Positions 1-6,698 of a DNA stretch of 25,055 nt are shown here, in pieces (within the stretch, counting starts at the first letter, position 1; the number at the start of each line of letters is the position of its first letter). The stretch is from assembly GCA_903928955.1 (NCBI GenBank), contig CAIYTD010000093.1, forward strand, positions 1 to 25,055, written 5' to 3'. Made by a program: the position numbers and the translations under genes. This DNA comes from Oligoflexia bacterium (GTDB lineage: Bacteria > Bdellovibrionota > UBA1018). The notes beneath the pieces were generated by a model that had not been told where the DNA came from, ran no database searches, and saw only the letters and a list, made by a program, of their open reading frames with translations.

Positions 1-364
1 AGTTGTCGCTGTGGAGTTGGCCACTCCAGCTCGGGTGAGCTCTGTAATTTGTCTGGAGCCAACTTTTTACTTCTACAGTAAACTGCCGAGTGCTCCCGCT
101 ATCTCTTCTCATCTTCCTTCGTAAAGCTTTCAATGGATCTTGGTCCTGTTTTAAACTGGCATAGTACCAGCGTTCGATCGTGGAGAGCGCAATCGTGATT
201 TTTCCACTTGTAATGGGATGTGTCCACTGGGTTTGAGCCAATGTTAATAGTCGGGAGTGAAGCTCTCCCTTTGCGGGAAGATCAGACAATAGGCCTCCAA
301 TGACTCCAAAGCGGAACTCCGCCCAGCGTTGATGAGGTGAGCGTTGAATGAATTGTGTTTTCAT
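1..364 (-). CDS. DDE-type transposase, N-terminal part (runs off left edge)
   Basis: Reverse-strand translation from the ATG at 364 stays open for 121 codons to the window edge. The start is preceded by a good ribosome site (AGGAGA, complement of 372-377). The visible protein contains the runs FRFGVIGGLL, TIERWYYASL, ALRRKMRRDSG and AHPSWSGQLH. From memory these match the N-terminal helix-turn-helix region of a family of integrase-core (DDE) transposases that often sit beside a small zinc-ribbon protein. That arrangement is seen here, with the partner 162 nt upstream on the same strand. The catalytic DDE core would lie outside the window, so activity cannot be judged. The family is fairly sure; the exact insertion-sequence family is not assigned. 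Confidence 0.7.
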   Translation of the reverse strand, partial: MKTQFIQRSPHQRWAEFRFGVIGGLLSDLPAKGELHSRLLTLAQTQWTHPITSGKITIALSTIERWYYASLKQDQDPLKALRRKMRRDSGSTRQFTVEVKSWLQTNYRAHPSWSGQLHSDN

Positions 365-526
365 CAAGGATTCTCCTAAACTTCAGAATTCACCGCATTT
401 TACGAGAACTTTTGAAGTGTTCGGAGACTAATCCTAAAAATTCACTTTGGATCGGCACAACTTCTGCGTGAAAAAACTTCTCCATCAAATTGTGCGATTT
501 TTAAAAGCATTTCTAGTGCAATCCCA

Positions 527-1039
527 TCAAAGGCGTTGAGTGAAGAATTTTAACATTGGAATCAAAGAATCACGCGCTGGGAATTGAAATACTCTCGCAA
601 TATTTTTTGGAGTTTTTGTGACACAATAGCCGGGAGGTAAAAAACTGCGTGCCCACTTCATAAACGGAGAAGTCTCTGCCAGCCTTTCTTGCCAGAAGAA
701 CCGCCAACGGGTCAAAGTTTGTCGTAAGATCTCTTTTGAAAGCCCCAGTTGCTCTGGAAAATCAATAGCAAGAACTAAGACCCAAAGAGAATAAACTTTT
801 TGCCCAAAAAAACGCAATGAAGCTGGTAACAGTCGTTTACGGCATCCCTCTCGCCTACAGCAGAGACTCAATCTAAGAGGATGTTTTTCGTCTAATCCTC
901 GAGGTTTTCTATTATAGTTTGCCGTATCTAGAGGCGCATGACAAAGGGGACATCCCTTGGTTTTTAATTGTAGAAATAAATCGTAATCTATTTGATAAAG
1001 GCTCTCGAAAAAAATAGAATCTGGCGATGTTTGCTTCAT
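527..1039 (-). CDS. Transposon-associated zinc-ribbon protein
   Basis: This 170-residue protein lies directly upstream of the transposase on the same strand. It has a C-x2-C pair (C30, C33 in KGCPLCHAPL) and a second cysteine group at C60, C61 and C66 (SLCCRREGCRKR), which looks like a zinc-binding ribbon. The basic, aromatic C-terminal half (RWRFFWQERL, then KWARSFLPPG) would suit DNA or transposase contact. Proteins of this kind are usually annotated as hypothetical and recur next to DDE transposases. A role as accessory transposition protein is inference from neighbourhood. No strong ribosome site is visible before the ATG at 1039. The gene appears intact. Confidence 0.7.
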   Translation of the reverse strand: MKQTSPDSIFFESLYQIDYDLFLQLKTKGCPLCHAPLDTANYNRKPRGLDEKHPLRLSLCCRREGCRKRLLPASLRFFGQKVYSLWVLVLAIDFPEQLGLSKEILRQTLTRWRFFWQERLAETSPFMKWARSFLPPGYCVTKTPKNIARVFQFPARDSLIPMLKFFTQRL

Positions 1040-1086
1040 GATGTGTTGGGTCCTTTTTTTTGTTATAAAAGACTTAACACATGGGT

Positions 1087-1119
1087 CCCTCGAATAGTTT
1101 TAATCGAACTATTTGAGGG
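1087..1119. terminator. Stem-loop next to the mobile element
   Basis: A 13-bp stem (1087-1099 with 1107-1119, one G-T wobble) closes a 7-nt loop. A short pyrimidine run (CCTTTCT) follows on the plus strand. It lies just outside the zinc-ribbon gene start. It could be a terminator shielding the element from outside transcription, or part of the element's right end. The weak T tract makes intrinsic termination uncertain. Confidence 0.4.
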
Positions 1120-1136
1120 GCCTTTCTACAACACCT

Positions 1137-1410
1137 TTAAAAAGCGTGATCAAACTCTACCGAACCCACCATCAATTAATTTGAAAATTCTCACAGATAA
1201 GAGTCTTTCCGTTAAGACTCAGAGTTTCGTGCAGAATACTTTGCAAGAAATAGCTCAATCCAAAGGACAAAAGCTAGAAGCTAACTTTGAGAGAGTGCTC
1301 CTCAATCAGCTCCTGCACTAGAACTTATTCAAGCCGGTGATCGTATTCCCGAGATCGTTGCTTCAGGAGGTTTAGGCGCAGGAATGCGTGCAGCAGGGGT
1401 GTTGCTGTAA
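1137..1410 (+). pseudogene. Frameshifted 3' remnant of an unidentified gene
   Basis: One frame is open up to the TAG at 1319-1321 and reads like real protein (NLKILTDKSL, then QEIAQSKGQK). A second frame, from 1291 to the TAA at 1408-1410, continues in the same style (LELIQAGDRIPEIVASGG, then GAGMRAAGVLL). The two frames meet at a GAGAGAG tract at 1289-1295. Removing one GA joins them into one continuous C-terminal sequence. I read this as the tail of a disrupted gene whose 5' part is missing, possibly lost through the neighbouring mobile element. The product is not recognised. The left limit is approximate, because the open frame further upstream overlaps the stem-loop and the zinc-ribbon gene. 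Confidence 0.4.
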
Positions 1411-1987
1411 CGTCATTCTTGCTCAGGAGATGCCTAGCTGCGAGCGGAGGCAAGTCACTGGAGTCGTTAATAGAAGGATTGATCATCTCATTAGGTTTTC
1501 CTTTCGGGGGCGCACTTAAAGTCTAATAGTGATTCAGACATTCTATAAGCTCTCTACCCGACTGCGCAGGTATGGGTGGGTGGCTTTTTTAAATCGCGCA
1601 GTTTGTGCGGTTCCCTGTTGAAAAAATTCTTGCGAATCAGATTTTTTTAAGTATATTGAGAGAAAATAAAAGAGAGTTATTAGTTTGATCTAGTCTCGAG
1701 GGTCTTTTGTCTAGGCCTGCCGATAAGTCGAGTTTTTCACTAACCAGATTTTGGGATAGGTTTTTTGGGAGAAAGTTCGCCAATTTTTTCACTTCCTGGT
1801 TTGAGGGAGATCTTAATGATAGCAAATATTGCAATTAACTTACCCTTCTGCTGCAGCCAGCGTGAGAACGAGTAAAGTGCATGAGGAGGCTGAATTAAGT
1901 GGATAGACATCAATTGAAATTATTGATTTTAAATTTCTGTGTGTTTTTCTATTTGAATAGATATAAAAATGTAGTAGAAAATATTTT
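1411..1987. other. Gene-free stretch with small hairpins
   Basis: I find no convincing coding region here. A reverse-strand frame of 65 codons at 1637-1834 has no family resemblance and no clear ribosome site. Visible structures are a small hairpin with TGCCT/AGGCA arms near 1428-1450, a stem-loop near 1555-1583 whose arms end before a run of six T, and a CTATT/AATAG hairpin about 30 nt before the lipase start. The stretch probably holds decayed DNA plus the lipase promoter, which I cannot place exactly. Confidence 0.4.
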
Positions 1988-2959
1988 ATGGAACGGAAGC
2001 CTTTTTTTTTTAGTTTGTGTCTTTCTTTAGGTCTTTATTCTTTCACTGCTTTTGCAGAGTACTCGATCTTTTCATCAAGTTTTATTGAGGAAGATATTGT
2101 AAATATTGAAGATAGGAGTAACCTTATTGCTAATGCCGCTCTCATGGCAAAAGCCTCTTATAATGGAAAAAACTATGATCAAAGACGGTTGGAGTTAATT
2201 CAAAGTTTGGGGTGTGACCTCATTCAATTTGAATCGCATGACCCAGTGAAAAAGATCAGCTTCCCTGCGGGGATTGTTTGTCTTCGGGGTTTTAATGATT
2301 CAAAAACAGAAATTTTAATTGCTTTTCATGGAACTGAGAGTTCTGCGGATTGGATGACAAATGTTTTTGCTTATAAGAAATCGGCAGCATCTCTTGGTTT
2401 GCCTGGATATGCTCATGGTGGGTTTCTAGACCGTTATCAACTTTCAAGGGAATCTGTTCAGGATATTGTCCAGGAAATTTTAGATAGATTAAGCTGGGAC
2501 GGAATTCCACAAGATAAGGTAACTCTCGTTATTACTGGGCACAGCCTAGGCGGAGCTTTAGCTACTTTGGCTGCTGCAGATTTACAAAATAGTCGACCTA
2601 ATTTAAAAATTTTCTTAGTTCTCTTTGCTTCTCCACGGGTACTTGATCGGGATGCTGCAAATTTCATGGAAACACGATTTGGTGATTCGATTTTTAGAAT
2701 TTGGAGAGGTTGGGATCCGGTTTCTAAAGTGTCTTTTGGGACCTCAATCTACGGTCTTGGGTCCATGACTGGTTTTAAACACGTAGGGCAAGAATACTCC
2801 TTAAATGCGCAAGGGTGGAGTCCTTTAATTAATCACAGTATGGTAGAGTTTGCTCGCGAAGCGACGTCTTCAGAGAAAATTATACCTTCACTTAATCATA
2901 AAGGTTTTTGGAATGGTCGTTTTTCTCAAAGTATTAAGAACTGGTTTTCTCGAAAGTAA
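1988..2959 (+). CDS. Secreted class 3 lipase (alpha/beta hydrolase)
   Basis: This 323-residue protein starts with a signal peptide (about residues 1-23, cleavage after AFA) and so is exported. It has the class 3 lipase layout. FHGTE at 113-117 would give the oxyanion region. GHSLGG at 184-189 carries the nucleophile S186. D243 (RGWDPV) and H283 (INHSM) are plausible remaining members of the catalytic triad. The family hydrolyses acylglycerols or phospholipids, and the actual substrate cannot be told from sequence. The start region holds a run of ten T at 2002-2011 within codons 5-8. The ribosome site before the ATG is weak. The gene stands alone, between a decayed region and a 390-nt non-coding stretch. 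Confidence 0.88.
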   Translation: MERKPFFFSLCLSLGLYSFTAFAEYSIFSSSFIEEDIVNIEDRSNLIANAALMAKASYNGKNYDQRRLELIQSLGCDLIQFESHDPVKKISFPAGIVCLRGFNDSKTEILIAFHGTESSADWMTNVFAYKKSAASLGLPGYAHGGFLDRYQLSRESVQDIVQEILDRLSWDGIPQDKVTLVITGHSLGGALATLAAADLQNSRPNLKIFLVLFASPRVLDRDAANFMETRFGDSIFRIWRGWDPVSKVSFGTSIYGLGSMTGFKHVGQEYSLNAQGWSPLINHSMVEFAREATSSEKIIPSLNHKGFWNGRFSQSIKNWFSRK

Positions 2960-3351
2960 TACATTTAAAAAAGCTTTGGCTATTAAAGGATATGCGCTAG
3001 CGATTCGTAAAGCCTCGAGGTTCAGTCTCGAGAACTAGCTTTGTGTTCGTTTGGCTGATCTTCCTGAGGCCATTTTTGGCTGATCTCTAGTTCGGCGTTC
3101 CCGCAGGAACTATTGGAATCATTTTATTTTTAAATAAAGTATATATAGATATACTTGTGAAGCATATGGATTTTTTTTAATGAGACCTGTGTAAGTTAGA
3201 GGTTTATCTATTCTATTTAAGGAGAAATAACTAAGTTCGTTAGGTTAAAGTAATTTATATAATTTAATTTAAACATGTAGTTCAATGATATTTAACTAGA
3301 CAAATTGGAATAACTTTGTTAGTCGTTGGAAAAAATCAACCTGGAGTCTTT
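2960..3351. other. Non-coding region with two hairpins and a direct repeat
   Basis: No gene is supported here. After the lipase stop there is a hairpin of two CTCGAG arms (3014-3019 and 3027-3032, 7-nt loop). It is followed by a direct repeat TTTGGCTGATCT at 3050-3061 and 3075-3086. A GTTCC/GGAAC hairpin at 3097-3110 precedes a T-rich tail and may terminate lipase transcription. Beyond that the DNA is very AT-rich, with a GTATAT/ATATAC inverted repeat at 3139-3154. This part probably contains the promoter of the next gene, but no good -35/-10 pair stands out. Confidence 0.5.
3097..3110 (+). terminator. Possible lipase terminator hairpin
   Basis: A 5-bp GC-rich stem (GTTCC at 3097-3101, GGAAC at 3106-3110) with a CGCA tetraloop is followed within about 10 nt by T-rich sequence. 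It lies about 140 nt after the lipase stop. The stem is short and the T tract is displaced, so this is a weak call. Confidence 0.3.
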
Positions 3352-5034
3352 GTGCTATTACAAATAAAAAAAAGAATCTGCTGTATTTATTTATTTAAAA
3401 TGGTAGCTCCCTTTTTATTAATTAATTTCATTCAAATCGATGCAAAAGCAGAAAATATCGATGCTGCAATGCATACCTGTGCTATTCAAACAGATAAAAA
3501 GCTTAGGTGTTGGGGATTCGATTCAAGACAGATGCCTGAGGACACGCCTGAGGAACTAGGGAGTGTGATTGGAGTTGCTGCTGGAGTTTCTCATACATGC
3601 GCGATTAGAGAAAGTGGTGATCTCAGGTGTTGGGGGAAAAATCATAGTTCTCATAACCAACTTATAGTTCCTCAAGATTTGGGAAAGGTCATTTCTGTTG
3701 CTGCGGGCGGAGGATATCACATTTGCGCGATTAGAGCAGAAGACAGTGCGTTGAGATGTTGGGGAGACAATTCTCATGGGCAAAGTCTAGTTCCTTCAGA
3801 TCTAGGAAAAGTGATTTCTGTCGCTGTGGGAAACTATAGTACCTGTGCCATTAAAGAGGATGGAGACCTGAGATGTTGGGGTATCGAGTCGAGCCGTTCT
3901 AATGATGTTAAGTTCCCTCAAGAAATGGGCAAGGTGATTGCAGTAGCTATGGAAGGGGGTCATACCTGCGCAATTAAAAAAGAAGGTGGGAAGCTTTGGT
4001 GTTGGGGGAGTAATGATGTAAAACAAAGTGTAGTGCCCTCAGATCTAGGAATTGTTACTGCAGTGTCTACTGGATGGGAGCATACCTGCGCAATTAAAAA
4101 AGAAGATCGCCAGCTTCAGTGCTGGGGGGGTACTAAAAGCGATCAGATTAATCTTCCTAAGAATTTAGGTCCCGTGACTGCTGTTGCTCTAGGATTCCAG
4201 CATACCTGCGCAATTACACTAGCTGGGAAGGTTAAGTGCTGGGGGGATAATACAAAAGGTCAGACTAATGTTCCTAGCGATTTAAATATGGTACGATCCA
4301 GTGCCGAATTAGCTACTGTTGGAAGACTAGTTGAAGCTTCCCGCGGAGTGGACCTAGATACAGTGTTGCAACCTCAATGGAGCATGCTATTGCATCAACA
4401 GGGTTCTGAGTCGGTTGATGGACCTTCAAATACTAGCAGTCTAGTTCATGATGGAGAAGGGAATCCGGAACTCCGTCATTTTTTACTGGGTCAACAAGTC
4501 TCTCCAGCAACTACAACGAATAGAACGTGGACTGCTGCGCTTTGTTTTCCTGGGGAGACTTTAGTGAGTGTAAAAAATGACAATGACAATGGTTATCATT
4601 CAGTTCCTATTTCATGGGTTCAAGTGGGTGATACGGTCATGAGTTGTAATTTATCTGTTGAAGGTGGAGTCTGTGACTACGGACAAGTTCAAAATGTGAT
4701 TTCCCAAAAAACAGGTCATTTGATTCAGCTTTCTTTTAGTGGAAAAACTCTCAGAACAACGGATCATCATCCATTTTATGTGGTCGGTAAAAAAGATTGG
4801 GTCGAAGCTAAAGATTTGCACATAGGAGATCAGTTTCAGACGATTGCAGGTGAAATTGCAACACTTGAGTATATTCAAGACGAAAACGGCGACTACATAG
4901 TCTACAATTTAGATGTTCAAGGACATCATAATTACTATGCCTGTGATGTATTAGTGCACAATTGTACGATTGGGGCTACAGCGGCTATTACTGCAGGTGC
5001 TCTTGCTGGTGCGTATAGATGGCTTAATTTTTAA
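3352..5034 (+). CDS. Exported RCC1-repeat protein with C-terminal Hint (intein-like) domain
   Basis: I choose the GTG at 3352, because GGAG lies 5 nt upstream and the start gives a clean signal peptide (lysine/arginine-rich, then hydrophobic, ending near DAKA). A TTG at 3316 is the alternative. The 560-residue protein has seven RCC1-like repeats of about 40 residues (residues 41-320), each with HTCAI and CWG cores that would form a beta-propeller. A linker of about 75 residues follows, then a Hint domain from C398 (CFPGETLV) through TTDHH at 469-473 to VHN ending at N537. C538 and 22 mostly small, hydrophobic residues close the protein. The Hint fold cleaves or splices itself at its first Cys and last Asn. 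In polymorphic toxins it releases a C-terminal toxin, but no toxin domain is present here. The 3' end faces a metalloprotease gene 6 nt away. Confidence 0.85.
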   Translation: MLLQIKKRICCIYLFKMVAPFLLINFIQIDAKAENIDAAMHTCAIQTDKKLRCWGFDSRQMPEDTPEELGSVIGVAAGVSHTCAIRESGDLRCWGKNHSSHNQLIVPQDLGKVISVAAGGGYHICAIRAEDSALRCWGDNSHGQSLVPSDLGKVISVAVGNYSTCAIKEDGDLRCWGIESSRSNDVKFPQEMGKVIAVAMEGGHTCAIKKEGGKLWCWGSNDVKQSVVPSDLGIVTAVSTGWEHTCAIKKEDRQLQCWGGTKSDQINLPKNLGPVTAVALGFQHTCAITLAGKVKCWGDNTKGQTNVPSDLNMVRSSAELATVGRLVEASRGVDLDTVLQPQWSMLLHQQGSESVDGPSNTSSLVHDGEGNPELRHFLLGQQVSPATTTNRTWTAALCFPGETLVSVKNDNDNGYHSVPISWVQVGDTVMSCNLSVEGGVCDYGQVQNVISQKTGHLIQLSFSGKTLRTTDHHPFYVVGKKDWVEAKDLHIGDQFQTIAGEIATLEYIQDENGDYIVYNLDVQGHHNYYACDVLVHNCTIGATAAITAGALAGAYRWLNF

Positions 5035-5040
5035 TAAATT

Positions 5041-5811
5041 TTACTTACCTTTATTCTTCTTTATCCAGTTTTTAAAGCTGCTATCCATGTCTGGTATTTT
5101 ACAAAAGGTTTCTAAGTAGTTTTCTAGTTTTTTTCTCATGGAAAGCTGAAGTAATTCATGGAGGCTACATTTTGATGCGATCATTTCCATAAGGGCTGTA
5201 GACGCTTGATAATGGTAGCGAGGATTTCCTTGATTTTCCGATGCATTGCTTTCAAAGGGGTGTATTAAATTTATGATACTTTTTTCGGCTTGGGAAGACA
5301 GCCAGGTGTAGTCGACTTTTCCATGTTGAGATACGTAGTTAGCTAGTCCTTCTTCTAGCCATTTTGGAATAGCATCTTTATATTTCTGAAATAGAATAAT
5401 ATGCACTAGCTCGTGACCAAATACCGAATCAAAATTCGAAGAAATGACGCGTGGTCCAATGTGAATGGAATTGTCAGACTTTCTGGATACTGCAAGAACA
5501 CTTGCGTCAAAATGATGGAAATTTTGAAAAGTTTCTTGAATATTGTACCAAATAACTTTTACTTTTCGAATATCCCATTCGAGATCATTTTGAATATGTT
5601 CTGCCACTCGGTTTACACGATTTTCAGTGAGCCAGCTGGGAGGATGAGAAATTAAAACTGCGTTAGTTAAAATTTCTTCAGAAAATGCTGAAAAATTAAA
5701 TAATGTAAAGGATATAGTTAGAATAATGGTAGTTTTAATGGCTTTCTGTGAAAGAGAGTTAAAATATCGAGTGTAATTCATAATTTTATCAATCATTTTT
5801 AGAATTAACAT
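5041..5811 (-). CDS. Exported HExxH metalloprotease (gluzincin, peptidase MA-like)
   Basis: This 256-residue protein has an N-terminal hydrophobic segment (about residues 25-44) that reads as a signal peptide. The zinc motif HELVH is at 133-137. About 17 residues on comes WLEEGLA (151-157), whose second Glu (E154) is the likely third zinc ligand. This is the arrangement of peptidase MA-type gluzincins. The protein would be a periplasmic or secreted zinc peptidase; its substrate is unknown. Three in-frame ATG codons (residues 1, 6 and 11) compete as start and none has a strong ribosome site, so the true start may be the third. The gene converges on the RCC1-Hint gene with 6 nt between the stop codons. 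A functional link to that protein is only a possibility. Confidence 0.78.
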   Translation of the reverse strand: MLILKMIDKIMNYTRYFNSLSQKAIKTTIILTISFTLFNFSAFSEEILTNAVLISHPPSWLTENRVNRVAEHIQNDLEWDIRKVKVIWYNIQETFQNFHHFDASVLAVSRKSDNSIHIGPRVISSNFDSVFGHELVHIILFQKYKDAIPKWLEEGLANYVSQHGKVDYTWLSSQAEKSIINLIHPFESNASENQGNPRYHYQASTALMEMIASKCSLHELLQLSMRKKLENYLETFCKIPDMDSSFKNWIKKNKGK

Positions 5812-5819
5812 TTTTGATC

Positions 5820-5847
5820 TTGAAAGATATTCTAGAAGTCATATAAT
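5820..5847 (+). promoter_or_regulatory. Sigma70-type promoter for the response regulator gene
   Basis: TTGAAA at 5820-5825 and TATAAT at 5842-5847 are separated by 16 nt. The -10 box is a perfect match to consensus and the -35 box has five of six bases. Transcription would begin near 5854, about 40 nt before the ATG at 5896. The site lies in the divergent gap between the metalloprotease and the regulator. Confidence 0.65.
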
Positions 5848-5895
5848 TTTTATAACATTTAAAATTTTCTTTTCCCAACCGCCTTGGAGCTTCAT

Positions 5896-6648
5896 ATGAA
5901 AAGAATCCTCTTAATTGACTCAGATTTGAATGTCCAAAATGAGATGAGAAAAATAGCTGCTTCTCATTTTGACCTCGTAGTGGCTTCTACTTATGCAGAG
6001 GCGGGAGGACTCTTAGGGGCCTTTCTTTTTAACTTGATTATTATGGAAACTCAACTTTCTGATGGAGATGGTTTCCTTTTCTGTTCTCAATTGAGAGGTC
6101 GCGATATGACAAGTGACCTTCCTATTATTTTTTTATCTGAGAATTTACAAGTATCCTATAAAATTCAAGGCTTTGAAGCAGGCGCAGATGACTATGTTGT
6201 CAAGCCATTTGATTCATTAGAACTTTTTGCTCGGATGGAAGTCCGGTTAAAAAAGAGTCGCCCTATTCATGAGCAGGAGCCGCTCATACAAAGAGGGGAT
6301 CTTGTTCTAAGCGTGCCTTTTCAAAAAGCGGCGCTTAAAAATGGGGGAGTGGAAAAGGATTTAAGATTAACTCCCACAGAATTTAGATTGCTTTATTTTT
6401 TTATTAAAAATGAAGGAGAAGTTTTGAGCCGAAGTCAGTTATTAAATGCAGTATGGAGTGACGATGTTCACGTTCTGACTCGAACAATTGATAAGCACAT
6501 TTCGACCTTAAAAAAGAAACTCGGCGCTCGTGCAAACTATATACAGTCGATTCATAGTCGAGGCTATCTGTTTTCTATTAAGCAAAGCTTGCCAAAAGAG
6601 CCATTTCTCAGTTCAACATCAAATTTAACTAGAGCTGCCGAACTATAA
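5896..6648 (+). CDS. OmpR/PhoB-type response regulator with Glu at the phospho-acceptor site
   Basis: I start at the ATG at 5896, where GGAG (5886-5889) stands 6 nt upstream; a TTG at 5884 is in frame but would place that site inside the gene. The 250-residue protein has a receiver domain (1-120) and a winged-helix DNA-binding domain (about 137-230, with TPTEFRLL and the closing SRGYLFS). The receiver keeps the acidic pair D8/D10, S81 and K103. Aligned by hand to PhoB, however, the phosphorylated Asp is replaced by E51 (LIIMETQLSDGDG). Such a change may mimic a permanently phosphorylated state or mean that regulation is phosphate-independent. No sensor kinase gene is adjacent. Acetyl-CoA synthetase begins 50 nt downstream and may be co-transcribed. 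Confidence 0.9.
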   Translation: MKRILLIDSDLNVQNEMRKIAASHFDLVVASTYAEAGGLLGAFLFNLIIMETQLSDGDGFLFCSQLRGRDMTSDLPIIFLSENLQVSYKIQGFEAGADDYVVKPFDSLELFARMEVRLKKSRPIHEQEPLIQRGDLVLSVPFQKAALKNGGVEKDLRLTPTEFRLLYFFIKNEGEVLSRSQLLNAVWSDDVHVLTRTIDKHISTLKKKLGARANYIQSIHSRGYLFSIKQSLPKEPFLSSTSNLTRAAEL

Positions 6649-6698
6649 TTGAACATACTCATTCATTCAGGTAGGTTTTAGGCCTGGAGTGGTGTTTC

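Noticed and set aside
992..1321. Open plus-strand frame of 109 codons as a full gene
   Set aside because: Its start lies inside the zinc-ribbon gene and it runs through the stem-loop. Only the later part reads like protein, so I treat that part as a remnant.
1637..1834. Minus-strand frame of 65 codons
   Set aside because: No ribosome site, no family resemblance, and poor sequence character. Likely chance.
3316..3351. TTG at 3316 as start of the RCC1-Hint gene
   Set aside because: The GTG at 3352 has a better ribosome site (GGAG) and gives a normal signal peptide. The longer form puts 12 extra residues before it.
3478..4290. Regularly spaced DNA repeats as a CRISPR or tandem-repeat array
   Set aside because: The spacing follows the RCC1 protein repeats and the frame is open throughout, so the repetition is coding.
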